This document shows, in pieces, positions 23,901-34,000 of a stretch of DNA of 64,000 nucleotides; within the stretch, counting starts at the first letter, position 1, and each line of letters starts with the position of its first letter. The notes beneath the pieces were generated by a model. It had not been told where the DNA came from and did not search any database. It saw only the letters and a program-made list of their open reading frames with translations. A program made the translations under genes and the position numbers. This DNA is from Leptodontidium sp. MPI-SDFR-AT-0119 (taxonomy: Eukaryota > Ascomycota > Leotiomycetes > Helotiales > Leptodontidiaceae). The stretch is from NCBI GenBank assembly GCA_020726505.1, contig JAHLEZ010000007.1, forward strand, positions 2,232,001 to 2,296,000, read 5' to 3'.

Positions 23901-24155
23901 CTCACACCCATAGCCGCGTCAGCAGTCAATGAGTTGGTCAATTACAGTATGATAAAGATATCTATCAAATTCCGTCTGCTAGTGTAATTTCCCACTCCCC
24001 AAGGGTGGTGGTGGTGAATAGTTGAGACAAAGATTCCGCGCTACAAAGGTACAAGTTTACACAGTGAGACGTTGTCTTTGAAAATCTAAAGGTGAAAAGA
24101 GTTTGGTGCAGGAGAAGAAACAAAGGTAGAAACTGACAGACTCTTCACGAGTAAC

Positions 24156-26168
24156 TTACCTAAACAGGCAATCCTCCCACCCCTTCCCTAGCTCGGTCTC
24201 CTTCTGCAGCCTGTTATCGGCGCAGTTATCCCACCTGTCGCGCCACAGTTTGTTGATCATCCTCTCTTCCGAGTCCCGCTTTCCCGTCAGCTCCTCCAGA
24301 TCCTCCACCATTGACTTCAGCTTGTTCATCTCCTTGGCTAAGGTTGCCCAAGAATTCCCATCTCGCCGGTTGATCTGCTTGTAGTAATCGATGTCCAGAC
24401 TAATACGTCCCAGGTTGCTGTTGATGTTGCCCAAGATCTCGATTGCGGCTTGGAGGTGGAGGTTGGCGCCGCGGTGCACGATTGCAAGTTCCTTTAAGTT
24501 GCGCCATTGGCCGTCGAACACGGCAAGGGCGTATTGTTCGGCCGGTTGAAGACCAGCCCGCCGGCCACCCATCCGGGCAATCAAACCAGGGGTGTATGTT
24601 GCCTTTTGAGCGAGAGTAAATGAGTGAAGTTGGGCCTCGTTTTCGGACCTGCGACGCAGCTCGCTAACAAAACTGTAATGCCGGTTGATCGCATCTGCGT
24701 AATCGATGCCATTGCGAGAAGTGTCGAGGAGAGATGCCAAATGTTTCGAGGTGGACTCGACAAGCCAGCTAAACTCAGATGTTAACAATTCGGCTTCGCG
24801 ATGCAGTTCTTGTAGCTGATGGGCACTGAGATCCGTAGGGCGGAAGTATCCGATAGGGCGACAGACGGGATGCAGTAGAGGATTCTGGGCACCAGTCAAT
24901 GATGGATTGTTTGTGGCGAGCAAATAGCAATGCGCCTGCGATGACAAGAGATAGGATGTAGCGCATGCAGCCAATGTCCAGGGTTGAAGATCTCGAAACA
25001 CGGGCAAGAGGGTGCAAGCTACTGAGGTCATCGTCGTAGTATGAGAAGCAATGCTCCAAACGGGATTCGGGTATCGAGCCTTGCTCTCGGTAATGATTTC
25101 TCTAATCCGCGCCAAGGTAATACCCAAGTTGACGCCAAAGCTCCTGATTAAGGCCCCGACACCATTGTCAAACTCGCCCAATAAGACGGTTAAACTCCGA
25201 GTGTGGCTTAGGAGTATCTTGTATTCCTTCGCCATTTCATCCTTGAGATGAACGTTAGATGCGCGCACGATCTCGCTCGCGCTAATTAAACTGTACGAGC
25301 TGTACTGGACAAGTTTTGCGAGGGGGAATAGCTTCATGGAAACATTGGCGATTTCTTGTGCGCTGAACATCGCATTATGAAGTGTGACATTGGGAGGAGG
25401 CTGATATGCACCAACAGAGTTCTCTACCGGCACATCCGATACAAATATCGACATGATTGGGAACACAACTCTGTTGACGATGAAGTTGTCGTAGAGACTG
25501 AACCCGGGAATCCAAGATTCTGTGCTTACTGGTGGATTGACAGGGACGACGACGGCCGAGATCAAGTCGTGTAGCCTGCTGACAAGGAACTGAATGATAG
25601 GACCAATAATGGGAAGGAATCCGATCAAATACAAGGCAGAGTATAGGAGGAACCAGATGGCGCCGATGAAGAAAATAATTCTGAAGAACCAGAGAACTGG
25701 CTGTCGTAACCAAGTGCAGAGAAATCGAAGTACGAAATCGTAGGCAGTGTCAAATGGCCGTCCAGAAGCAGAAGCTGGTCGTGTAGAAGCTGGTCGAGTA
25801 AGTGCTGATGATGCAACTGTAATAGCCAATGGTGCAACAGCAGCCCGCCATGACCTCACACTTGCGAGGAAGTCGTCTCCGTCTTCCCAGTCGGCGTAAT
25901 GTAAGATCTCCCGTTGCACTGTTTGTCCCAGGATATCTAAATCGTGTTCTCGTCGCCACAGCTCGACAAGCCTCATCTGGGCGAATTCTTGCACCTTTCC
26001 CTCCTCTTTGGCAAGATCGGAGAGAACGGTCTCGTCATCGTAGTCGTCGAGGTTCGAGTAGGTCTCCTTTACCTCGTCACGAGATGCTTCGTACTCGGCC
26101 ATGTAGGTGGTTGGATCGGAACCGAGACGGCGGAGAAGTTTGGAGAAGGTTAAACGATGGCGCGACAT
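24156..26168 (-). CDS. uncharacterised fungal membrane protein
   Basis: A long frame of 670 residues from the ATG at 26168 (MSRHRLTFSKLLRRL). I do not recognise a named domain. It has an acidic N-terminal region (residues 24-105), then a hydrophobic hairpin of two probable membrane spans (about 157-197) preceded by an Ala/Ser/Arg-rich linker. A long, mostly helical region follows, with a weaker hydrophobic stretch in the middle and a charged, possibly coiled-coil C-terminus (YYKQINRRDG onward). The frame stays open for 90 more codons upstream, but that part is tandem-repeat DNA, so the ATG at 26168 is preferred. The stop lies inside a GTAAGT sequence and a CACCTTTAG acceptor lies 80 bp further on. 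A spliced C-terminal extension into 23.9-24.1 kb is therefore possible. Confidence 0.65.
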   Translation of the reverse strand: MSRHRLTFSKLLRRLGSDPTTYMAEYEASRDEVKETYSNLDDYDDETVLSDLAKEEGKVQEFAQMRLVELWRREHDLDILGQTVQREILHYADWEDGDDFLASVRSWRAAVAPLAITVASSALTRPASTRPASASGRPFDTAYDFVLRFLCTWLRQPVLWFFRIIFFIGAIWFLLYSALYLIGFLPIIGPIIQFLVSRLHDLISAVVVPVNPPVSTESWIPGFSLYDNFIVNRVVFPIMSIFVSDVPVENSVGAYQPPPNVTLHNAMFSAQEIANVSMKLFPLAKLVQYSSYSLISASEIVRASNVHLKDEMAKEYKILLSHTRSLTVLLGEFDNGVGALIRSFGVNLGITLARIREIITESKARYPNPVWSIASHTTTMTSVACTLLPVFRDLQPWTLAACATSYLLSSQAHCYLLATNNPSLTGAQNPLLHPVCRPIGYFRPTDLSAHQLQELHREAELLTSEFSWLVESTSKHLASLLDTSRNGIDYADAINRHYSFVSELRRRSENEAQLHSFTLAQKATYTPGLIARMGGRRAGLQPAEQYALAVFDGQWRNLKELAIVHRGANLHLQAAIEILGNINSNLGRISLDIDYYKQINRRDGNSWATLAKEMNKLKSMVEDLEELTGKRDSEERMINKLWRDRWDNCADNRLQKETELGKGWEDCLFR

Positions 26169-26180
26169 TGTATTTTGTGA

Positions 26181-26453
26181 GGGGTATGTCGGAAGAGTGG
26201 ACTTCGTAGAGTGGCTCGTGCAAGAGGGGTTCGAAGGAGGCGTGGACTTTGTGCAGGAGACTCTCTTGTAAGGAGGGGTATGTAGGAAGAGTGGACTTCG
26301 TAGAGGAGAGGACCGTGGGAGGCGTGGACTTTGTGGAAGAGGTGCCCGTAACGGGAGGGGTCCTTGAGAGGAGTATCGGCTCGGTGAAATTGACTGCTCG
26401 ATTGAGATCCAATCCAGTCCAGTCCAAGTCCAGTCCAAGTCCAGTCCAAGTCC
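26181..26453. repeat. tandem repeats upstream of the membrane-protein gene
   Basis: A 31-bp block at 26181-26211 (core GAAGAGTGGACTTCGTAGAG) recurs at 26275-26305. Between and after these, GGAGGCGTGGACTTTGTG occurs twice, giving a roughly 80-95-bp compound period. An 11-bp unit (AGTCCAAGTCC) is then repeated about three times at 26421-26453. It lies in the 5' leader or promoter of the gene starting at 26168 and could be polymorphic. Confidence 0.65.
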
Positions 26454-27346
26454 AGGTTAATCTACATATCATCAGCATTGCGAACTTCATAAGAAGAAGA
26501 AAAAGAAGAAGAAGTACATCTGATGAAACGGTTCGGGCATGACAGACAGCCTTGGGAACTTACGCAGGGAAGATAGATGGAATTAAAAATAAGATATGAC
26601 TTAATAGATTTCGATAAGATCGGACCGGATATAATTTAAAAACTAGAAGAGACGATGAGATATTTGTGGGATTGATTCTTGTGCTGATGCCAGGCAGGTA
26701 GATAGATGGGTTGCATCTAATAGTTATTCAATAAAACCTTTCCTTTCATTTCTTTGATCCCATCGGCTGAGACAAGGACTGAGACGAGAACAGCGAATAA
26801 GACAACGAAAGAAGGAAAAGAACGCAAGGTCGCAGACACTTCTCAACAAGCTAAACAGGCGTGCGGGGAAAGTTCTTTGTTGTGTTGAAATGTGAAGAGA
26901 TCTTTCTCCCACCAAATGGCATGGGTATCATTCAGGGGACGGGTTCCGGCGATTATTGCACCCCGATCTGCCCTGGGCGAAAGAAAGGACTGTACTTGAC
27001 TTTCCCTTCCCTTTTTCTTTCCCAAGGGTAGTGGCGGTATCTGCGTCGCTCTGATACACCGCAAGTTCATCTTCTTGTCGAGATCTAATCGGCGGTGTGC
27101 AGATGGGTAGGAGTTGAGTGAGTCCAGAAGGGTACAAACAGACAAACAAACAAACAGCTCGTAGTCTTTCCGCATCAGCCGCTATGTGTGGTCTCGGTGA
27201 TGATGCATTCCTTGCCCATCCACTGATATCAGCATCAGAAGATCTATCCAGTCCGTCTGCCCCTCCTCGGTGCCTGAAGCCTGTACTTTTGCATTGATAC
27301 ATCAAAAGACAGAACCTACAAGATACGTTGATATCGACTTTACCGC
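26454..27346. other. divergent intergenic region
   Basis: Spacer between the membrane-protein gene (minus) and the DUF7924 gene (plus), with AAGAAGAAG-type purine runs near 26490. Minus-strand frames near 26.9-27.2 kb are open, but no family is recognised. Confidence 0.4.
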
Positions 27347-27410
27347 ATTCCCGAAACAACACATTCCCGAAACAACACATTCCCGAAACAACACATTCCC
27401 GAAACAACAT
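27347..27410. repeat. 16-bp tandem repeat, four units
   Basis: ATTCCCGAAACAACAC is repeated at 27347, 27363, 27379 and 27395; the first three units are identical and the fourth differs only in its last base. It lies just upstream of, or within, the 5' part of the DUF7924 gene. Confidence 0.9.
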
Positions 27411-27610
27411 GAGAAGTCTCCTGCATCGTACCGACCTAATCCCCACCGACGTCCTCCCGATCACGCTCGTCCCGAGACGATTCCCGGTTTGATCAGGTCG
27501 AATCACAAGCGCCATTTTACGCCGAATCGGTTAGGCAGTCAAATATTACCGCGTCTAGTCCTTCAGCTCGATCATCTGGGAGACTTGTTGAGAACCCATT
27601 CTACCGGTCA

Positions 27611-28525
27611 ATGAACTTGGCTGCGAACAACATCTACTTGCGCACGCCGAGTGAACAATATCCTATACATATCGCTAACCTTATTGATTCCATCCGTAGG
27701 GACCGTGACTCACCTGGTCCGTCTCTCGATCGAGTAAGGCATGACCCGGGTTTGGAACGCCTTGAAATGGGAACTACAGAAGCTGCCGTGGAAAATTATT
27801 TCAAGGCTAATATCTTTCCTGATCCCGAATTATCAAATGGCCTATACCGTATCGACAGAAACCCAATAGCCAAACGCGCTGTTCCAGATGTCGGATCTGA
27901 CCTCAAAGTCAGCACCCCTTCTCCTGATATGCTCTATGGATATAACCGTGAAGCATTTCCTCAGCAACAAACCCAACTTCGCTCTATGGGAAATGAGATG
28001 GTAGCTAATACTCAAGACTTAATATATCCTTTCTTTGTCATCGAGTTCAAGGCTGATGGTCCTGGAGGGTCTGGGAGTATGTGGGTGGCGACGAATCAAT
28101 GCCTTGGAGGCTCTGCATCATGCGTCAACATTGCCGAACGCCTCAACCGCCAGCTGAAACAGTGCAAGAGCAATGAGGTCCAGCCCATTGATAGTTCTGC
28201 ATTCAGTATCGCCATGAACGGCACGGAGGCGCGACTCTACATCTCGTGGAAACATAACGAGCTCGATTACTATATGCGGAAAGTCAAGAGTTTCTCACTT
28301 CAAGAGCCTGATCATTTCTTAGAGTTCCGCAAGTACGTCCGGAACATCATCGACTGGGGTAAGGATATGCGCTTGACAGCCATTCAAAAGTCCTTGGACG
28401 ACTTGCTTGAAGAGGGTAGGAGGAAAACCTCCGAGGTGGCGAAGTCCCGTGGGCCACCTTCGGATGCAAGCAGCAGCAGTCACAAACGCAGAGCTGTTAC
28501 GGGATTAGCACCACTAGTAGATTAG
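27611..28525 (+). CDS. DUF7924-like protein (possible PD-(D/E)XK fold)
   Basis: 304 residues from the ATG at 27611. The central block FFVIEFKADG PGGSGSMWVA (residues 141-160), then NQCLGGSASC and SIAMNGTEAR, and later YVRNIIDWGKD, match my recollection of the fungal DUF7924 family. PDML (P105-D106) and EFK (E145-K147) have the spacing of a PD-(D/E)XK nuclease core, so a nuclease-like fold is a reasonable inference, but no function is established. The same frame remains open upstream to 27440 and reads ENPFYRSMNLAANN into the given start, as family members do. The real start is therefore further left, probably in an upstream exon near the 16-bp repeats. The C-terminus is Ser/Lys/Arg-rich and probably nuclear-targeted. 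Confidence 0.65.
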   Translation: MNLAANNIYLRTPSEQYPIHIANLIDSIRRDRDSPGPSLDRVRHDPGLERLEMGTTEAAVENYFKANIFPDPELSNGLYRIDRNPIAKRAVPDVGSDLKVSTPSPDMLYGYNREAFPQQQTQLRSMGNEMVANTQDLIYPFFVIEFKADGPGGSGSMWVATNQCLGGSASCVNIAERLNRQLKQCKSNEVQPIDSSAFSIAMNGTEARLYISWKHNELDYYMRKVKSFSLQEPDHFLEFRKYVRNIIDWGKDMRLTAIQKSLDDLLEEGRRKTSEVAKSRGPPSDASSSSHKRRAVTGLAPLVD

Positions 28526-29310
28526 TTAGTAACCACCACTACTTAGGCTGCTGCCTTCAATATCAACTGTAAATAGTCCTGTGTGTAAGGCAATTATCTT
28601 GCACATGAGAGCTAGGGATGGAGGATGGAAGTTAGTTTCAGTAGCGAATCCGCGAGCAGAGCTTCTCCTCGTTTTGCATCCGTAGCTTTATAGCTGAATA
28701 GAAACCTCTGAAGGGTGACGCCGAGTCTGAGATTGCTCCTTTGAACTACAAATCCTCTACACCACCCAATTGCAAGAAGCGAATGGTTGTGCTTCACGTT
28801 AAATCTTTTCTTTTGTGGGCGTTCGGACTTCGCACTCGTATTTTGCCCAGGAAAACAAGCATTCGCATCCTGGTGCCTTATTGGATGATGGTGCATGTCG
28901 TGTATCGGTTAAGGGCCGGGCATGTGCTCCTGCGTCCGCCCGGCTTTTGTGTTCAGTCATCCCACCTCAGCCCTACTCGGGGAAACTGTTCACAAGAATG
29001 TGGAGAAGTGGAGTAGTGGAGTTCACGGGGAGGATCATCCGCAAGAGACACTACAGTACTGCTTAATAGCCCGCTGATAGGTTGATGGTTCCCACCCATC
29101 ACCTGCATATCCGCCAAGGCTTCACAAAACTTTCCCACCATTGTGTATGCCAGTGACCACGGCCGCACGAAGTCCAACAGAATACCGGTTGTCTCGGAAT
29201 TAAAGTCAGGCGTTCACTGACCATCACCAAGGTGCGGGAATGTCCGCCAGTGCAGGACTGCAAGCTTTTCTTGTTATTCAGCCCTATGGAAAAACATACT
29301 ACTACGAAGT
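28526..29310. other. intergenic, no supported gene
   Basis: Downstream of the DUF7924 gene. Several short frames, none with a recognised motif. Confidence 0.4.
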
Positions 29311-29752
29311 ATTAACGCCAAATTTCCCGCGAAATTCAGCTTGCTAGTGGCTTGCGGTCAGCTGGGCGCTTTGCTACTCCCCCCAGGGCTTTTTAATTCC
29401 TAAATATATAGTAATACCGCCACCCTTACGTAAGATGTTACCCCAGGGATTAACTAATGATTTTAAAAGCTTCGCATGTTGCTTCTACTTATTGTATCTC
29501 TACTTAAGTCATAGAGGAAGTTCATAAATTCATATATTATAGAATCAGAGAATTAATATATTCCAGTCCTAATGTCCGTTGAAATTTGAGATGGCCTGAT
29601 ATTCACATGTGCATGCAGAGCGAGAAGGATTGGGGGCCGGAGAGTCTGGTGTAGCTGTTAACGCCAAATTTCCTGCAAAATCTAACCTCTGTTTCAGCTC
29701 GCTGGTGGCTTGCGGCCAGCTGGGCGCTTTGCTACTCCCCCCGGCGCAGAAG
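29311..29752 (+). repeat. duplicated 75-90-bp segment
   Basis: 29322-29395 and 29661-29743 share TAACGCCAAATTTCC, GTGGCTTGCGG and CAGCTGGGCGCTTTGCTACT in the same order and orientation, with a short indel. The roughly 265 bp between them is AT-rich. The arrangement suggests a duplicated flank, or an insertion between direct copies. Confidence 0.65.
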
Positions 29753-30190
29753 GAAAGGCGCCCGGAAATGCAGGGTGCTCCAGCTGAACCACCATTGGGT
29801 ATGGCTTGATATCCATGCCCAATTGGGGATTTGCGGACGGCGTTTATCATAAGACCCAGGACCACCATGCTTTTCTTCTCTCCACGTGAAGAAAGTTACT
29901 GTATTCCGAGTTGTGTAACTTCAGGGAAGATAAGGCCGCGCCATTCGCTAAAATAATATTTGTGCTAAAGCAGGATCCACGCCGTCATGTTTCCTTCGTT
30001 TCAGGACATAAGTAGGCAATGAAACAGGGTGAATCGAAGAGAGGAATGGCCCGCCATTTAGAGATGAGAATCAATGGTCAGGCAAATGATTTATTTACCT
30101 CCTATGAAAACGGGCAGTGAGAAGCGATGATGGGGAGACTGACAGACTCTCAAGCCGAAGAGCTCAGAATCTACCGTTCCTTCTTCAATG
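29753..30190. other. intergenic, no gene seen
   Basis: Ordinary-composition spacer leading up to the solo LTR; no coding signal recognised. Confidence 0.4.
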
Positions 30191-30407
30191 TGTCAGTTGG
30201 GTATTACGTAACCCATCCCCTGGGGGATAGGTACCGGCTATCCTAAGGTCTATAAATCAGGGATAGCTTAGAAAAGCCCCTAAGCACTGTATTTTAATAA
30301 GTTTTCCTACATCCTCGATTCTACTTCTTTAGACTTTAATACACCCTCTTTTTAAGACCATTCATCCAGGCCTATTTTATGGCCCATTTTACTAAGTGCA
30401 TCTGACA
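30191..30407. mobile_element. solo LTR with CAATG target duplication
   Basis: A 217-bp unit begins TGTCAGTTGG and ends GCATCTGACA (inverted TGTCAG/CTGACA ends). It contains TCTATAAATC as a promoter-like box and is flanked on both sides by CAATG (30186-30190 and 30408-30412). There is no internal retrotransposon domain, so it is a solo LTR left by recombination between two LTRs. It has normal GC and is not RIP-damaged. Confidence 0.9.
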
Positions 30408-30412
30408 CAATG

Positions 30413-31058
30413 ACTCATTAGGTGACTCTGCGTTTCCACCTCTCACCCCGGCAAAGTTCATGTGTGAGGATCATATGAAGCTAGGAAGAGCCTTGGAATT
30501 GGTGTGCTAGCCACTTTGAATGGCATCGGGGGGTGTTGTCGTGCCTTTGTACAGAAGCAGCTGATATACGCCTCCAAAACAACGGCTCTGAGGTTAAGGG
30601 CTGGTAGGATCAGAGCCCATACTTCATGGCTTGAAGCTGAATGCGGGCGCGTGAAGGAATGACATCAAGCCAAAGCTGAAATGTCTCTGGTAAGTTGATT
30701 GAAGTTATGTCTGTCTTCCTCCTTGTGTGACCTTGCCCACTCAGAATCAAGCTCGTCTTCTCAACTCCACACACAGAGCACATGGTACGAATCCTGCAGG
30801 CTGCAGCTATCATTCAACTGAATCATACTGGGTTTATTAAGCTGAGCTGACATAGAACGAACTCGGCTCAAAGAGATCGTCGTTAAATATCGTATTGATC
30901 GTCAGTGTGGACTTCCTCACTGCATCAGTTCATCCATCACACAATTCTACAACTTAGTATCCCCAATTTCTTCGCTACTTTAGCGTAGACCCAGTCGTCG
31001 AGAGATACAGAAAGAGCTAGCATCATACCTTTCAAGCTGAAAAAGCAATCTGCATACA
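30413..31058. other. upstream region of the 1071-aa gene
   Basis: Contains the leader of the next gene. No additional coding feature supported. Confidence 0.4.
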
Positions 31059-34000
31059 ATGGCACCTCAAACCACCCCGAACGGCATCTATTCTGTTGAC
31101 TTTGATGCCACGAAAGTTGTCACCTTCCCGAATATACAAACCTGGACCAACGATCTCTTCAACGCAGTGGGCAATGGAGGCGGGAACGCCCTTGAAGAAG
31201 ACTTTAACTGGATGCAGGACCTCTTTCAAGGAGTGGATGTCAGCCGCCACCTACCCATCAATTTGATTGTTGGAGAACTAGGAGGCGGTGCCACTTGGTC
31301 TCCGGAAAATCTCCACCTCAATGTTACTGTTTCGGTCTCCATCTCAAAATCTCCATTGTTCCTTCGCTACCTAGTGGTTTCTGAGATGACCGAAGTCTTT
31401 ATGCTTGATCAGGGGCGAGGATGGTTTGGAGGTAGCACTACTCCGGGATCCCGCAATGGCAATGGCAACGAGGGAGACAATGGTGAAGCTTTGTCACGTT
31501 TCCTTGGTCGACAGTTCTTGGTCAACAATGGTTCAAGTGTCGAAGCAACTGCTCCACGGTTTACTGTAGGTAACAATTGGCTCCAAACCAGCTCCCGCGA
31601 TAATTTTATCACCAACCCTGGCGCCCCCAGCAACTCAGACATTAAACCGGATGCAGATGTGGGGTGCAACACCCTCTTTATCAGCTATCTAAATACTCAG
31701 CTTGGCTTCAAGCCCAAGGAAATTGTGCAACATGCTGCTCCAAATATGCAGGGCGTCTACAAAAACTTGACAGGAGATGATGGAGACCCATTCCCAGTGT
31801 TTGCGCTGTTATTGAACAGTGCATTTCCTCCAGGACCACCAGGGGGCGTCGGTGCTCAAGTCGATGCGACCAAACAAGCCGTAGACTCTCCGTTTCCTAT
31901 CGCACTGCTCGAATTCATTAGCAGCCCTAAATCGTGGTTTGGTAAGGATGAAGTTGTTAACGCTGTTGCGGATCCTGCTCGGAAAGGCCTCTATCCTGAT
32001 GTCATCTTGCTTCAATTGCAAGGCGTGAGTAGGAACCTCATGAACGCCGCATTGCCTATTCTCTCGGGTCCGGCACTGGGATTTGCTTCAGGATCTGGAT
32101 TCAACATTTCCTTCGACAGCAACAAAGGCATCCAATTCCAGCAACCAAACAATGTTTTCATTCCGCAAATCATCTTATTCCCGTTGAATGTGACTTTTAC
32201 TGCGGCTTCGATTGCCTCCTTTCCTTCAGGAGATGTTATTCCTGGCACATTTGGCCCATTTCCGATCGTCCTTGAACTGAATGCAGCTGTTACAGAACTG
32301 GGATTAAACTTGACGGCATTGACTGAAATCACTTTCAGTTTTGGAGAAAATCCCTACTTTCACAATGTGATTGATATCACTCCACTTAATTCGCCACCGA
32401 CTCAAACAAACCTCAATCCGTGGTATTTGAGTCAGGACCTTCGCGTATTTACGGCAACTCCAGAGCTGGACCAACGGCCAGTCAAAGGTTCAAGCATTCA
32501 TGCTCTGTCACCCAGTTTTCCGGCTACTGCGGCGAATAACTCCGGCGCATATCAGTATATACAGGATTTGTTGAGGTACATGAATACAGAATACTCTGAT
32601 CCAAATGGCCAGGACCCATTCGCAACAAGTGTGAACTCTGCTCTGCCAAGTCAGTTCTATGTTTATTCGCAGGACTCGTCTGTATCCCCATATACATATG
32701 GTACTGGCTTGGCGCGCTACGCAAACTTCAACTTTGCCATTGCTCGAGTCAGGTTACAAGGCACCCCTGGGACTCCAGCAAACGATGTTCGAGTCTTCTT
32801 CAGATTGTGGAATACGAATTCCGCCGATACGCAGTTTGACGAGAGTACTTATCCAAGTCACAAAGATGCCAGCCAGCAACCAATCTTTCCTCTACCAGCA
32901 GCAGACTTGCACACCATACCCTTCTTCGCCACGAAGAACAACCCAGACCCCAACGATCCAAACAATGCGGAATATGGTCCTAACGGTGTTGGTGTCAACA
33001 CTCACAACATGGATGGGAGTGTCTGGAAGTACTTTGGGTGCTACCTGAACCTATATGACCCTACGGTCAAGTTTCAGAAGATAGGAAGTCACCACTGTCT
33101 CGTTGCTCAAATTGCATTTTCTGGGACTCCAGTCACCATCACCGGGACCTTTCATCCAAGCCCCGAGAACTCGGACAAGCTGGCGCAGCGTAACCTGTCC
33201 ACAACTTTTGCAGAGAACCCTGGACCTGCCACGAAGATTATCCCACAAACATTTGACCTCCGTCCCACCACTCCAGTAACAGGAACAGCCCTCGACCCTC
33301 AACAGGAGCGGCCTGATGATCTACTCATTGAATGGGGTGATACCCCCCCTGATAGCACCTGTCAGATTTATTGGCCTTCGATCTCAGCTCCGGAAGTCAT
33401 CAGGCTAGCACAGAAGTACTATGGAAACCACTTTCTCACGGCTAAAGACGCACATACCATTGAGCTCAAGTCTGTCCGTGGTATAAGCTATGTACCCATC
33501 CCTCCGAGCAATGGTGAAAATTACGCCGGGCTGATCACGGTGGATTTGCCAATGACCATCACAGCTGGACAGCATTTCAACATCGTTTTACGTCGCTTGT
33601 CTACCTATACACGACCCCGCCTTGTCCCGCCGACAATCCTCCGTAGACAGGGAGTTGAACCAGTACATACAGCTCCAGCCCCTGAAACACCTTCACTATC
33701 ACCACAGCAGCCACAACAACAAGGGACCCTTCAAAACCCTACAACCGACCCTAACCCTGGACCAAATCTTCCAGGACCGCCGCCCCACGAGCCCACAGCC
33801 GATTACTGGAAATACGAGGTCGGGAGCTTTGCAGTGAGCATTCCCGTAGCCAAAGCCGAGGACTTCGTCCATTATGAGTTGGACGCTCTGGCTATCTTCA
33901 AGTACCGTTTGCAGCAGACGCCCACGACGGATCGATGGCATCCGGTTCTAAAGCGGTATGTTGATGTTCTGATAGGGAGAGTGGATGGACTTGTAGGACG

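Noticed and set aside
27347..27410. Possible CRISPR-like array
   Set aside because: The 16-bp units are directly adjacent without spacers; it is a simple tandem repeat in a eukaryotic genome.
26928..27515. A 195-codon minus-strand ORF
   Set aside because: Its middle is the translation of the 16-bp tandem repeat, and it runs antisense to the 5' part of the DUF7924 gene; no family resemblance.
32659..33048. Plus-strand alternative-frame ORF of 129 codons
   Set aside because: A shadow of the 1071-aa gene with no independent motif.
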